64,000 nt of DNA from G963662985 sp963662985 (lineage in GTDB: Bacteria; Chloroflexota; Anaerolineae; Anaerolineales; UBA11579): positions 248,001-312,000 of the forward strand of contig OY760066.1 of the NCBI GenBank assembly GCA_963662985.1, in the 5' to 3' direction. The first letter of the stretch is position 1; the number at the start of each line of letters is the position of its first letter. Below the pieces are notes generated by a model. The model searched no databases, was not told where the DNA came from, and was given only the letters and a program-made list of their open reading frames with translations. The translations under genes and the position numbers were made by a program. Below are positions 33,642 to 42,656 of this stretch, in pieces.

Positions 33642-34364
33642 TTGATTAAACTTGAAAACGTCAACAAATATTTTGGTGACTTGCATGTTTTGAAGGACAT
33701 AAACCTTGAAGTTAAAAAAGGTGAAAAACTCGTAATTATCGGTCCTTCTGGTTCAGGCAAAAGCACCACAGTACGTTGTATGAACTTTCTCGAAGAACCT
33801 ACAACGGGAAATGTTTTTATTGATGGCGAGTTAATCAGCTCCAAAAATAAAATTGATATGGTGAGAAAAACGTCTTCAATGGTTTTTCAACAATTTAATT
33901 TGTATCCCCACCTATCTGTTTTGGATAATTTAACTCTAGCACCAATGAAACTCCAAAAGGTATCAAAAGCGGAAGCAGTTGCTATGGCTTATGGTTACCT
34001 TGAAACCGTCGGCTTGAAAGACAAAGCTGATGTCTATCCTTCCACTCTTTCCGGTGGACAAAAACAACGAGTTGCAATTGCAAGAGCATTGGCAACCCAA
34101 CAACCAATTATTCTTTTTGATGAGCCTACGAGCGCATTAGATCCTGAAACTGTCCAAGAAGTTCTGGACGTCATGATTGCGTTATCTCAAGAGAACATCA
34201 CCATGGTAGTGGTGACTCATGAGATGGGTTTTGCTCGCCAGGTGGCTGATCGCGTAATTTTTATGGATGAAGGGCAGATTATCGAAGAAGGTTCGCCAGA
34301 ACACTTCTTCAACGACCCACAGCATCAGCGCACTCAGGCATTCTTGAGCAAGATCTTACGCTAA
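33642..34364 (+). CDS. Polar amino acid ABC transporter ATP-binding protein (GlnQ-like)
   Basis: A 240-residue ATPase with Walker A GPSGSGKSTTVRCMNFLE, Q-loop VFQQFNLYPHLSV, signature LSGGQKQRVAIARALA, Walker B IILFDEPTSALDPE and switch VVVTHEMGFARQV. This set is typical of GlnQ/HisP/ArtP ATPases. The start is a TTG (33642) eight bases after GAGG. A binding protein and two permeases follow, so the full importer is encoded. Confidence 0.9.
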   Translation: MIKLENVNKYFGDLHVLKDINLEVKKGEKLVIIGPSGSGKSTTVRCMNFLEEPTTGNVFIDGELISSKNKIDMVRKTSSMVFQQFNLYPHLSVLDNLTLAPMKLQKVSKAEAVAMAYGYLETVGLKDKADVYPSTLSGGQKQRVAIARALATQQPIILFDEPTSALDPETVQEVLDVMIALSQENITMVVVTHEMGFARQVADRVIFMDEGQIIEEGSPEHFFNDPQHQRTQAFLSKILR

Positions 34365-34478
34365 TCGCTAAAAAACCTTTTTCCCTTTTTCAGCATTATT
34401 AGTAAGATAAGCAAAGTATAGTAAGAATACTTTCTATTCTATTATTTTATATTTTTATATTTATTTCTGGAGGAAGAA

Positions 34479-35270
34479 ATGAAAAAAGCAACAAAAGTTT
34501 TATTTGTATTATTGATTGTTATCGTTTTATCTTTTAGTCTTGCAAGCTGCAAAGACAAAGGTGCTGGTGTAGATGCTATTAAAGACGCCGGCGTTTTGAA
34601 AGTTGGTGTAAAAGAAGACGTGCCAAATTTTGGTTTACGCAATACAGACACTGATGTGATTGAAGGTTTTGAAGTTGACATTGCAAAAATGATCGCTGCT
34701 GAAATCCTTGGTGATGCAGATGCAATTGAACTCACTCCTGTTACTGCAAAAACTCGTGGTCCTTTGCTCGACAATGGCGAACTTGATTTGGTAATCGCAA
34801 CCTTTACTATCACTGAAGAACGAAAATTAACCTATAACTTCTCCACTCCTTACTACACGGATGCAGTTGGTTTGATGGTCAAGAAAGACGCTGGTTATGC
34901 TGGTTTAGCCGACATGGATGGCGCAGTGATTGGTGTTGCTCAAAGTGCAACTTCTAAAGATGCAGTCACCGCAGAAGCTGATAAGCTTGGCATTTCTGTA
35001 TCCTTCTCTGAATATGCAACTTATCCTGAAATCAAAGCTGCTCTTGACTCTGGTCGTATTGATGCTTTCTGTGTCGATGGTTCCATCCTCGGTGGTTATA
35101 TGGATGACACAACCATGATTTTACCCGATCGCTTCTCACCTCAAGATTACGGCGTTGCTTCTAAATTGGATAACACAGATTTAGCAGATGCAGTTGACAA
35201 GATGATTACTGGTTGGATCGATGACGGTACAATGGATGAATTAATCGCAAAGTGGGGTTTGAGCTACTAA
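34479..35270 (+). CDS. Polar amino acid ABC transporter substrate-binding lipoprotein
   Basis: A 263-residue lipoprotein with lipobox LASC (Cys about 24). The mature domain is a type II binding fold: GVLKVGVKEDVPNFGLRNT, GFEVDIAKMIAAEILG, LDLVIATFTITEERKLTYNFSTPYY and GVAQSATSKDAVTAEADKLGI. The Arg of TEERK and the Asp near DGSILGG are typical of amino acid binders. The ribosome site GGAGGAAG is strong. An imperfect inverted repeat (34413-34433) in the gap before it could trim or stabilise the mRNA. The exact amino acid is not determined. Confidence 0.88.
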   Translation: MKKATKVLFVLLIVIVLSFSLASCKDKGAGVDAIKDAGVLKVGVKEDVPNFGLRNTDTDVIEGFEVDIAKMIAAEILGDADAIELTPVTAKTRGPLLDNGELDLVIATFTITEERKLTYNFSTPYYTDAVGLMVKKDAGYAGLADMDGAVIGVAQSATSKDAVTAEADKLGISVSFSEYATYPEIKAALDSGRIDAFCVDGSILGGYMDDTTMILPDRFSPQDYGVASKLDNTDLADAVDKMITGWIDDGTMDELIAKWGLSY

Positions 35271-35995
35271 TGAGAAATTCTGGACCATTTGCCTTATGGC
35301 GTTGGGAAAGATTATTCGGTGAATGGCAAGCGTTTGGTGAAGGCTTCCTCCGTACGGTGGAAGTGGCAATCCTAGCGCTTGCCCTTGCCCTTATATTGGG
35401 AATTATTTTTGGATTATTTGCAACATCACAATTCAAAATCCTAAAAGCAATTTCACGCATTTATGTGGAATTCTTTCAAAATACGCCATTGGTTATTCAA
35501 GTGTTTTTTATGTATAACGGACTGGCGATTGCTGGATTAAGATTAAGTGTGTTTTTAATAGGAATTTTAGGTGTCGGAATCTATCATGGTGCATACGTTT
35601 CAGAAGTGATCCGAGCAGGGATTGGTTCGATCCCCTTTGGACAAACTGAAGCTGCAAAGGCTCAAGGCTTCTCTTATACGCAAACCATGCGTTATGTGAT
35701 TTTGCCACAAACGATCAAAATTGTGCTCCCCCCTCTCACCAACCAAGCAGTCAATTTAATCAAAAACACCTCAGTCTTAGCAATGATCTCGGGATTTGAC
35801 CTTATGTATATGGCAGATTCATGGGCATCTTATAGCTTAGACTATGGACCTTCTTACATCGTAGCAGGCGCTCTCTACTTCATTTTATGCTTCCCTTTGG
35901 CAACATGGGCAAGAAATTATGAAGAAAAGTTAAAGTCTAATGAACTTTATCGAAATCAAATTGAAACAGTGGAGGAGGCATTGATCGAACAATGA
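35270..35995 (+). CDS. Polar amino acid ABC transporter permease
   Basis: A 241-residue membrane protein of the His/Glu/Gln permease family, with several helices and the motif YVEFFQNTPLVIQVFFMYNG followed by the conserved EAAKAQGFSYTQTMRYVILPQTIKIVLPPLTNQ loop. I start at ATG 35270, which overlaps the stop of the binding-protein gene by one base. It is the first of two permease subunits and overlaps the next gene by 4 bases. Confidence 0.88.
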   Translation: MRNSGPFALWRWERLFGEWQAFGEGFLRTVEVAILALALALILGIIFGLFATSQFKILKAISRIYVEFFQNTPLVIQVFFMYNGLAIAGLRLSVFLIGILGVGIYHGAYVSEVIRAGIGSIPFGQTEAAKAQGFSYTQTMRYVILPQTIKIVLPPLTNQAVNLIKNTSVLAMISGFDLMYMADSWASYSLDYGPSYIVAGALYFILCFPLATWARNYEEKLKSNELYRNQIETVEEALIEQ

Positions 35996-36648
35996 GTCTA
36001 ATACTACATGTTTTTACGCCTGAAAATTTAAAATTTTTATTAAAAGGTTTCGGCTTAACTTTATTGCTGTCTATCTCAATAATAATTGTATCCATTATCA
36101 TAGGCGCAATTCTTGCTTTCTTACGAAATTATGGAGCAAAAACTGTAAAGAAGATTGCTGGTGCATACATTGAGATTTTTAGAAATACGCCGCTTTTATT
36201 ATGGGTCTTAGCTGTTTGTTTTATGCTCCCATTTGGAAATGTAGTGTTTCGAGGTGGATTAGCGCTTACTTTATATACATCTTCTGTACTCGCAGAAATT
36301 ATTCGAGGTGGATTAAACTCTATTGATTTTGGACAATTTGAAGCTGCTGCCTCACAAGGATTTACTTTTATACAAACCCTTCGTTATATTGTCCTTCCGC
36401 AAACATTCACTAGAATTATCCCCTCTTTGCTATCTCAAGTGATCACAACCATCAAAGATACTGCTTTCTTACAAGTAGTTGCAATTCCTGAATTTACAAG
36501 AAGTGGGTTTGTTGTAATGGGAAGATATACAAAAACCTCAGAAGTATTTTTGATCTTTACCTTTATCGCAATAGGATACTTCCTCATATGTTTTGCTCTT
36601 TCTTCATTTGTAAGAAATTATCAAAAGAAAATCAATTATTCAATCTAA
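35992..36648 (+). CDS. Polar amino acid ABC transporter permease (second subunit)
   Basis: A 218-residue membrane protein, close in layout to the preceding permease: AYIEIFRNTPLLLWVLAVCFM and FEAAASQGFTFIQTLRYIVLPQTFTRIIP. The ATG overlaps the previous stop by 4 bases, so the two subunits are translationally coupled. A terminator follows (36648-36678). Confidence 0.88.
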   Translation: MSLILHVFTPENLKFLLKGFGLTLLLSISIIIVSIIIGAILAFLRNYGAKTVKKIAGAYIEIFRNTPLLLWVLAVCFMLPFGNVVFRGGLALTLYTSSVLAEIIRGGLNSIDFGQFEAAASQGFTFIQTLRYIVLPQTFTRIIPSLLSQVITTIKDTAFLQVVAIPEFTRSGFVVMGRYTKTSEVFLIFTFIAIGYFLICFALSSFVRNYQKKINYSI

Positions 36649-36678
36649 AAAAGAGCTATCCAATGGATAGCTCTTTTT
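36648..36678 (+). terminator. Terminator of the polar amino acid ABC operon
   Basis: A 14-bp stem (36648-36661 with 36665-36678), loop AAT, then a T run, directly after the permease stop. The same core GCTATCCAATGGATAGC appears in the terminator at 61176-61203. Confidence 0.85.
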
Positions 36679-36740
36679 ATTTTTTTCTTAAGATTGTTTT
36701 TTTGATTGACAGTTTTGAAAATAAAATTGATAATTGTAAA

Positions 36741-37985
36741 ATGAATTCCAAAATTATTTCAAATATCACTAAAATAGTTATTTTTTTTATCCTCCTTTTT
36801 TCTTTTTTTTCAGGGTTAATCAATCTTGGAGATAAATACATAATTGAGACTAAAACATCTTCAAGATGGTATGCCTATAAACAATTATCAGAAGAAACTT
36901 TAGATATTCTTTTTATGGGCAATTCAAGAAGTTTTTGTAGTATTGATCCAAGAATAATAGACGACCTTTTAGGCACAAATAGTTTTGTACTTGGTATATC
37001 AGCAGAATCGATTATAACTACCTATTATGAATTAAAAGAAGCATTAAAAACACAATCTCCTCAATACGTGGTATTAGAATCTTTTATTTTAGATCAGGAT
37101 CCAAGTCGAAATAAACAATACTATAAAGAATTTACATGGAATACTAAAAATCCAATTGAATACGATAGCTATATCCGAAAAGTCACAGACAATGAATCTG
37201 ACTCTATTTTATCCAACTCATATTTTCAAAATCATAATTTGTTTTGGAAACAACCTTATTTAAATTATATTGATCTTATAGTTACTAATAACCAATTATA
37301 TAAAGATAATTTATACGATCAAACGGATGGATTTTTGCCTCGCGAATCAATTATAAATCTTTCAAACTCATTTTTAAGTGATAAAGAAATATCAGATATT
37401 CCGTATGAACAAAATATCTATTATTTTCAAAAATTCGTTGAATTGTGTAAAAAGAATGAGATTGAATTAATCGTAATTACATCACCTACATTTAACAATA
37501 GCTGGTTAGATGATTTAGATATTGAAATAAAAGCGTTTGATAAAAATATAATTGAAAATAATGTTGATTATGTTTTCTCGCCTTCAAATGATGATTATAA
37601 AAATTCTATTTTATTCTCTGACGGACAGCATTTATCCATTATTGGTGCAATCAAGTTTTCAATTGATTTTTCACAATATTTTTCTGATAGTTTTTCTCAA
37701 AAAATAAATCAAGGATTTCTAAAAAATTATTCTGTTTTTCTAATTGATGAAATAGTTTTAACACCTCAAAAAAATGACACTTTATTTTTTCAAATGAAAA
37801 TCGACTCTCTTCCTAATAAAAGATATTTATATATTATTTATGATGATGGTTCAGTAATTAATCAAAATTTAGATAGTAATTTTTCATCCACAATCAACAA
37901 TTTTTCTTCAATAAAAAATATTGACCTTCGTATTTCTAATCAGAATGGTAAAGAAATTAGAGTCTTGATTCCAATACAAGAATAA
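36741..37985 (+). CDS. SGNH-hydrolase-like membrane protein
   Basis: A 414-residue protein with an N-terminal membrane helix (about 12-32) and an extracytoplasmic domain. ILFMGNSRSFCSIDPRII (about 58-75) fits the SGNH nucleophile block (Gly-Asn-Ser), and DGQHLSIIGAIKFS (about 290-303) fits the Asp-His block. The architecture resembles DltD/AlgX-like proteins acting on surface polymers. The start at ATG 36741 is chosen because the preceding segment contains the terminator; no ribosome site is seen. The neighbours wecB and wecC make a surface sugar, so an O-acyl or polymer-modifying role is plausible. Very AT-rich compared with flanking genes. Confidence 0.6.
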   Translation: MNSKIISNITKIVIFFILLFSFFSGLINLGDKYIIETKTSSRWYAYKQLSEETLDILFMGNSRSFCSIDPRIIDDLLGTNSFVLGISAESIITTYYELKEALKTQSPQYVVLESFILDQDPSRNKQYYKEFTWNTKNPIEYDSYIRKVTDNESDSILSNSYFQNHNLFWKQPYLNYIDLIVTNNQLYKDNLYDQTDGFLPRESIINLSNSFLSDKEISDIPYEQNIYYFQKFVELCKKNEIELIVITSPTFNNSWLDDLDIEIKAFDKNIIENNVDYVFSPSNDDYKNSILFSDGQHLSIIGAIKFSIDFSQYFSDSFSQKINQGFLKNYSVFLIDEIVLTPQKNDTLFFQMKIDSLPNKRYLYIIYDDGSVINQNLDSNFSSTINNFSSIKNIDLRISNQNGKEIRVLIPIQE

Positions 37986-37994
37986 AGGAAATTT

Positions 37995-39107
37995 ATGAAA
38001 CAAAAAATAATGGTTGTTTTTGGTACTCGTCCAGAAGCAATTAAAATGTGCCCCTTAGTCAATGAGTTAAAAAATAGAGACTATTTTAAGACTCTTGTTT
38101 GTGTGACAGGGCAACATAAAGAAATGTTACAACAAGTATTAGATGTTTTTCATATTATTCCTGATTACGATCTTGCTATTATGAAAGAAAAACAATCATT
38201 ATTTGATGTGACTAATAATATTTTAGAAAAAATAAAAATTGTTTTGGAAAACGAAAAACCAAATATTATTCTTGTTCATGGGGACACATCTACAACTTTT
38301 GTAGTTTCATTGGCAGCTTTTTACTTAAACATTCCTGTTGGTCATGTAGAAGCTGGTCTAAGGACTTATAATCTACACTCCCCTTTTCCTGAAGAATTTA
38401 ATCGCCAAGCAACTAGTTTAATCGCAAATTTGCATTTTGCTCCAACGCAAAAGGCAAAACAAAACCTATTAAACGAACAAAAAAAAGAAGTAACCATTTT
38501 TGTGACTGGCAACACAGCGATTGATGCATTAAAAACAACAATTGACCCAAATTATTCTCACCCATTAATTGATTGGATTGGTGATGATCGTCTTATATTA
38601 CTAACTGCACATCGCCGTGAAAATTTAGGTGAACCTCTGCAAAATATGTTTCGGGCAATTAATCAAATTGTAGAAGAAAATCATGATATCAAAGTGATTT
38701 ATCCAATTCACTTTAATCCTATAGTTCGAGAAACGGCCGCACAAATTTTTAAAGACAATGATCGTATAAAAATTATTGAACCTCTTACTGTTTTAGATTT
38801 TCATAATTTTATGAACAAAGCATATCTCATCTTAACCGATAGTGGCGGTATTCAAGAAGAAGCTCCTTCATTAGGAAAACCTGTACTTGTGATGCGAGAT
38901 ACAACAGAAAGACCAGAAGGAATTGAAGCAGGAACATTAAAACTTGTTGGTACGCAAGAAAAAATAATCTATCGAGAGTTTAATAGAATACTTAACGATC
39001 AAAAAGAATATGATAAAATGAGCAAGGCTAGCAATCCTTATGGAAATGGCACAGCCTGTAAACAAATTGCAGACATACTTGCTGAGTATTTCTCAATTAA
39101 TAATTGA
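37995..39107 (+). CDS. wecB: UDP-N-acetylglucosamine 2-epimerase (non-hydrolysing)
   Basis: A 370-residue cytoplasmic enzyme interconverting UDP-GlcNAc and UDP-ManNAc. Family motifs appear in order: MVVFGTRPEAIKMCPLV (about 5-21), GQHKEMLQQVLDVF, VHGDTSTTF, GHVEAGLRTYNLHSPFPEEFNRQ, LTAHRRENLGE and LTDSGGIQEEAPSLGKPVLVMR. It is of the expected length. It is followed at once by wecC, so the operon makes UDP-ManNAcA. Confidence 0.94.
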   Translation: MKQKIMVVFGTRPEAIKMCPLVNELKNRDYFKTLVCVTGQHKEMLQQVLDVFHIIPDYDLAIMKEKQSLFDVTNNILEKIKIVLENEKPNIILVHGDTSTTFVVSLAAFYLNIPVGHVEAGLRTYNLHSPFPEEFNRQATSLIANLHFAPTQKAKQNLLNEQKKEVTIFVTGNTAIDALKTTIDPNYSHPLIDWIGDDRLILLTAHRRENLGEPLQNMFRAINQIVEENHDIKVIYPIHFNPIVRETAAQIFKDNDRIKIIEPLTVLDFHNFMNKAYLILTDSGGIQEEAPSLGKPVLVMRDTTERPEGIEAGTLKLVGTQEKIIYREFNRILNDQKEYDKMSKASNPYGNGTACKQIADILAEYFSINN

Positions 39108-39130
39108 GAAATTTAGAGGATATCTTTCAT

Positions 39131-40315
39131 ATGAAAATTAGTATTGTAGGATTAGGGTATATCGGTTTACCAACTTCAATTGTTCTTGCAAAAGCTGGTC
39201 ATCAAGTGATGGGTTTTGATTTAAGTGAAAAAGTTGTAAAAACATTAAATTCCGGAAAAATTCACATCAAAGAAAATAATCTTCAAGAAGCTTATGATCA
39301 GGTACTAAAGACAGGTAATTTCAAAGCTTTCTCAGAACTTCAAATAGCCGATGTATATATTATTGCAGTTCCAACACCCTTTAAAGAAAACGCAAATGAG
39401 AAGTTAGCAAACCTTGATTATATTGATTCTGCGACAGAATTGATTGCAGAGATTTTAAAACCCGAAGATCTGGTAATTCTAGAATCAACATCCCCTCCCT
39501 TAACAACCAAAAGAATGACAAATCATTTAATGGAAAAATCCGGGCTTAAACGGGATCAATTTTATACGGCTCACTGCCCAGAGCGAGTGTTGCCTGGGAA
39601 GATCTTATACGAATTAGAGCATAACGATAGAATCATAGGTTCTGAACGCAAAGTTTCTGCAGAAAAAGCAAAAGAAATATATCAATCGTTTGTCAAAGAA
39701 GGGAAAATTTATCTTACAGATGATGTTACTGCTGAAATGGCAAAATTAGTTGAAAATTCTTTTCGTGATGTAAATATCGCTTTTGCCAACGAATTATCAA
39801 TCTTATGTGATCAATTAAGTATTGATGTAAATGAATTAATCTCTCTGGCAAATAAACATCCCCGTGTAAATATTCTCACTCCTGGTATTGGTGTTGGGGG
39901 ACATTGTATATCCGTCGATCCTTGGTTTATAGTAGAAATGTTTGACGAGGCTCAATTAATTAAACAGGCTAGAATCACTAACGACGCAAAACCATATTGG
40001 GTAGCAAATAAAGTAGAAGAACGTATTGGATTTGATAAAAATGCAACAATAGGAATTCTAGGAATGGCCTATAAACCAAACATTGATGACTTGAGAGAAA
40101 GCCCTTCATTTATACTTGCGAAAGCATTGGTTGATAGAGGATATAACGTAATTGGATGTGAGCCAAATGTTAGTGAAAAAATTATTAAAAATATTCCTTT
40201 GGTGCCATTAAATGAAATATTAAAAGAAGCAGATGTTTTAGTTCTTGCTCAAAAACATCAAGAATTTATTGAGAATCTTGATAAAATCACAGCAAAAAAC
40301 ACATTGTTTTTCTAA
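39131..40315 (+). CDS. wecC: UDP-N-acetyl-D-mannosamine dehydrogenase
   Basis: A 394-residue enzyme oxidising UDP-ManNAc to UDP-ManNAcA with NAD. The NAD fold begins KISIVGLGYIGLPTSIVLAKAGH, followed by VYIIAVPTPFKEN, LESTSPPLTTK, AHCPERVLPG, then the catalytic region NILTPGIGVGGHCISVDPWF, where Cys of GGHCI is the nucleophile. The C-terminal domain contains LGMAYKPNIDDLRESPS. I start at ATG 39131, about 11 bases after AGAGG. It is the last gene of the SGNH-wecB-wecC operon. No glycosyltransferases are encoded next to it in the window. Confidence 0.92.
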   Translation: MKISIVGLGYIGLPTSIVLAKAGHQVMGFDLSEKVVKTLNSGKIHIKENNLQEAYDQVLKTGNFKAFSELQIADVYIIAVPTPFKENANEKLANLDYIDSATELIAEILKPEDLVILESTSPPLTTKRMTNHLMEKSGLKRDQFYTAHCPERVLPGKILYELEHNDRIIGSERKVSAEKAKEIYQSFVKEGKIYLTDDVTAEMAKLVENSFRDVNIAFANELSILCDQLSIDVNELISLANKHPRVNILTPGIGVGGHCISVDPWFIVEMFDEAQLIKQARITNDAKPYWVANKVEERIGFDKNATIGILGMAYKPNIDDLRESPSFILAKALVDRGYNVIGCEPNVSEKIIKNIPLVPLNEILKEADVLVLAQKHQEFIENLDKITAKNTLFF

Positions 40316-40320
40316 TAATA

Positions 40321-40345
40321 AAAGAGGTTGAAATTCAACCTCTTT
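40321..40345. terminator. Terminator between wecC and the FGE-like gene
   Basis: GAGGTTG with CAACCTC and flanking A/T pairs form a hairpin (40321-40345) with a T run. It ends wecC and can also serve the convergent FGE-like gene. Confidence 0.8.
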
Positions 40346-40364
40346 TTATTTTATAGTAGGGTGA

Positions 40365-41621
40365 TTATGGATTTATTACACATCTAAAACCAAGATCAGC
40401 TCGCGGATCGTCAGAAAGACGACGTTCCGTAGTTCTAAAATCTAAGAATGATGAATTATAAGATCCTCCACGATAGACATGTCCATCACCACCTAATGCA
40501 CCTGTAGGATTATAAGTAATTACATCAGCTTGTTTTTTATAAATATTAGCATACCAATCTGCGGTCCATTCCCATAAATTACCTGCCATGTCCATAGCAC
40601 CATAAGGACTCATACCATCGGGATAAATGCCAACAGGGGCAGTTTTTACATATCCATCATCCATAAAGCTATATTCAGAATCATCAAAATTTAATCGAAT
40701 AGGTACTGATTTAAATTCATTACCCCATGGATATCGCCGTTCATCTGTTCCTCTGGCAGCTTTTTCCCATTGGGCTTCTGTCGGCAGATCTCCTCCAACC
40801 CAATTACAATAATTTACAGCCCCAGCCCAAATAATATTTGCAACAGGATGATCTTCAAAACCAAGTTTTGCCTGCCATAGCCCATCTACTTTTTGAATAT
40901 TGGAAACACTATTCGATGGAACCCAACGAATAGCTGTAGGATTTGCATTTAAATATTTTGCAAATTGTGAAGAGGTAACTTCGAATCTATCAATATAATA
41001 TGCATCTAAGAAAACTGAGTGGACTGGTTTTTCATCATCTCTTGCAGGATCATCATCTTCTCTTGCACCCATACTAAAAATCCCTGCCGGCACATAAACC
41101 ATCTCCATGTTATCAATACTTCTTACAGTAATATCCAAAGTCGGTGTTGGTGTTACATAAGCTTCTTGGGTTAATTGAACCATTTGAGTTTGGGTTGCAT
41201 TCGCTTTTTCAGTCTCTAAGGCCAAGGCAAAAGCAACTTCAGTTTCATATGCATATTGAGTAGACTGGGCAACTTGTGTAACAATCACAATTGCCGTTGC
41301 AATATCATTTTCCACTTGCGCTTGGGTTTCTGCAGCAATTGCTGTTTGTGCAACCCCGGCTTCTTCTGTCAGAATAAATGAAGCTGTTTGAGTTGCTTCA
41401 CTCACGACTTTTTGTGTCTCAGTAGCTTGTACTGCCAAAGTTGCAGCAAAATCTGGCAATGGTGTACTAGTAAGAGTTGGAGTGGATGTATCTTTAGAAG
41501 GTAAATTAATGCCTAATTCATCTAAAGATGGCAATAGTTCAGTTGTATACATAATTGCAATCAACAACCCAGCAATCAATAAAAGTAATATAAAAATCAA
41601 ACCGATTTTTGGTTTTTTCAT
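40365..41621 (-). CDS. Membrane-anchored FGE-sulfatase-domain protein without the usual cysteines
   Basis: A 418-residue protein. One N-terminal helix (about 6-27), a long Ala/Thr/Gln/Val-rich linker (about 50-160), then a formylglycine-generating-enzyme-like domain (170-418): MEMVYVPAGIFSMGAREDDD, DLPTEAQWEKAARGTDERRYPWGNE, GAMDMAGNLWEWTADWY and VYRGGSYNSSFLDFRTTERRLSDDPRADLGFRC. In true FGEs two Cys sit in the GGSW(N)C...C segment. Here they are Ser and Asp/Phe, so formylglycine formation is unlikely. Probably an extracellular binding or structural domain, as in many FGE-like relatives. Confidence 0.82.
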   Translation of the reverse strand: MKKPKIGLIFILLLLIAGLLIAIMYTTELLPSLDELGINLPSKDTSTPTLTSTPLPDFAATLAVQATETQKVVSEATQTASFILTEEAGVAQTAIAAETQAQVENDIATAIVIVTQVAQSTQYAYETEVAFALALETEKANATQTQMVQLTQEAYVTPTPTLDITVRSIDNMEMVYVPAGIFSMGAREDDDPARDDEKPVHSVFLDAYYIDRFEVTSSQFAKYLNANPTAIRWVPSNSVSNIQKVDGLWQAKLGFEDHPVANIIWAGAVNYCNWVGGDLPTEAQWEKAARGTDERRYPWGNEFKSVPIRLNFDDSEYSFMDDGYVKTAPVGIYPDGMSPYGAMDMAGNLWEWTADWYANIYKKQADVITYNPTGALGGDGHVYRGGSYNSSFLDFRTTERRLSDDPRADLGFRCVINP

Positions 41622-41729
41622 AATTATTTCCTCTTCTAAAAGTTTATTAAGTATATCAAATTTATCAATTATCGCATTTTATTATTCAAGTGTTTTTCAT
41701 CTACTCAACTAAATGATATACTTCAACGA

Positions 41730-42656
41730 ATGGAAATTAAAAATACTTCATCAACAACAAAAGCATATTTCTACTTAATCGGTGGGGTGCTTTGCTTATC
41801 CATCTCTCCCTTGTTTTTCCGTTGGATTGATGCAGATGGTGTGATGATCAGTTTTTATCGAATGCTTTTTGTAAGTGTATTTTTTGCCCCTTTTATTTTA
41901 TTTCAAAAAAATAAAGAAACTTCCAAAAAACCCTCTGCTCCTGCTATATTTCTTCTTTTCTTGTTTCCAATTCTAAGTGGAATCTCAACCGCTTTTGATC
42001 TTTCTATCTGGTCAGTTTCAATTAAATACACTAGTGTAGCAAATGCTATTGTTTTAAACTACACTTCTCCTGTTTGGGTGGCTCTTTTTGGAATTGTATT
42101 TTTAAAAGAAAAACATCGAAATATATTTTGGATAGGATTAGTGTTTGTGATCATTGGTGCATTTTTAATCTCTAATCCAGATTTTTCTTCAGGAAAATTG
42201 GGCAAGGGTGAAGTTTTAGCTTTGATCTCAAGTTTTTTCTATGCGTCCTATTTTTTAGTTACACAAAAAAGCAGAAAAAATTTATCTGCGTTAAAACATA
42301 CTTGTTTATCAGCAATCAGTTCTATGTTTGTATTAGCTCTAATTGGAATTATTTTCCAGATGAACTTTTTTCATTATCCAACAAAAACATGGGTAGGGTT
42401 TATCTTAGCAGGGTTGATTTCTCAATTTGGTGGATATTTCTTTATGTCCCAAGCCATGGGAACATTACCTGCATCAATAGTCAGTCCCTTTATGGTTTTG
42501 CAACCTGTTCTTTCTGCACTCTTAGCGGTTCCCTTTGCTGGAGAACCGCTTTCATTTAATCAAATATATAGTGGAATCATTATTATTCTTGGGGTTTGGT
42601 TTGTAACCATCTCGACAAGAAAAAAAGAGAAAAATACATTTACGGAATTAACGTGA
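41730..42656 (+). CDS. EamA/DMT-family transporter
   Basis: A 308-residue membrane protein with about ten helices in two EamA repeats: FRWIDADGVMISFYRMLFVSVF with NAIVLNYTSPVWVALFGIVFLKEKH in the first, and QAMGTLPASIVSPFMVLQPVLSALLAVPFAGEPLS in the second. It is probably a metabolite exporter; substrate unknown. A TATACT box (41717-41722) lies 8 bases before the ATG and no Shine-Dalgarno is seen, so the transcript is probably leaderless. The 3' end overlaps the patatin gene by 17 bases. Confidence 0.85.
   Translation: MEIKNTSSTTKAYFYLIGGVLCLSISPLFFRWIDADGVMISFYRMLFVSVFFAPFILFQKNKETSKKPSAPAIFLLFLFPILSGISTAFDLSIWSVSIKYTSVANAIVLNYTSPVWVALFGIVFLKEKHRNIFWIGLVFVIIGAFLISNPDFSSGKLGKGEVLALISSFFYASYFLVTQKSRKNLSALKHTCLSAISSMFVLALIGIIFQMNFFHYPTKTWVGFILAGLISQFGGYFFMSQAMGTLPASIVSPFMVLQPVLSALLAVPFAGEPLSFNQIYSGIIIILGVWFVTISTRKKEKNTFTELT

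Noticed and set aside
40365..41621. Active formylglycine-generating enzyme
   Set aside because: Both catalytic Cys positions are replaced and no sulfatase gene is nearby.
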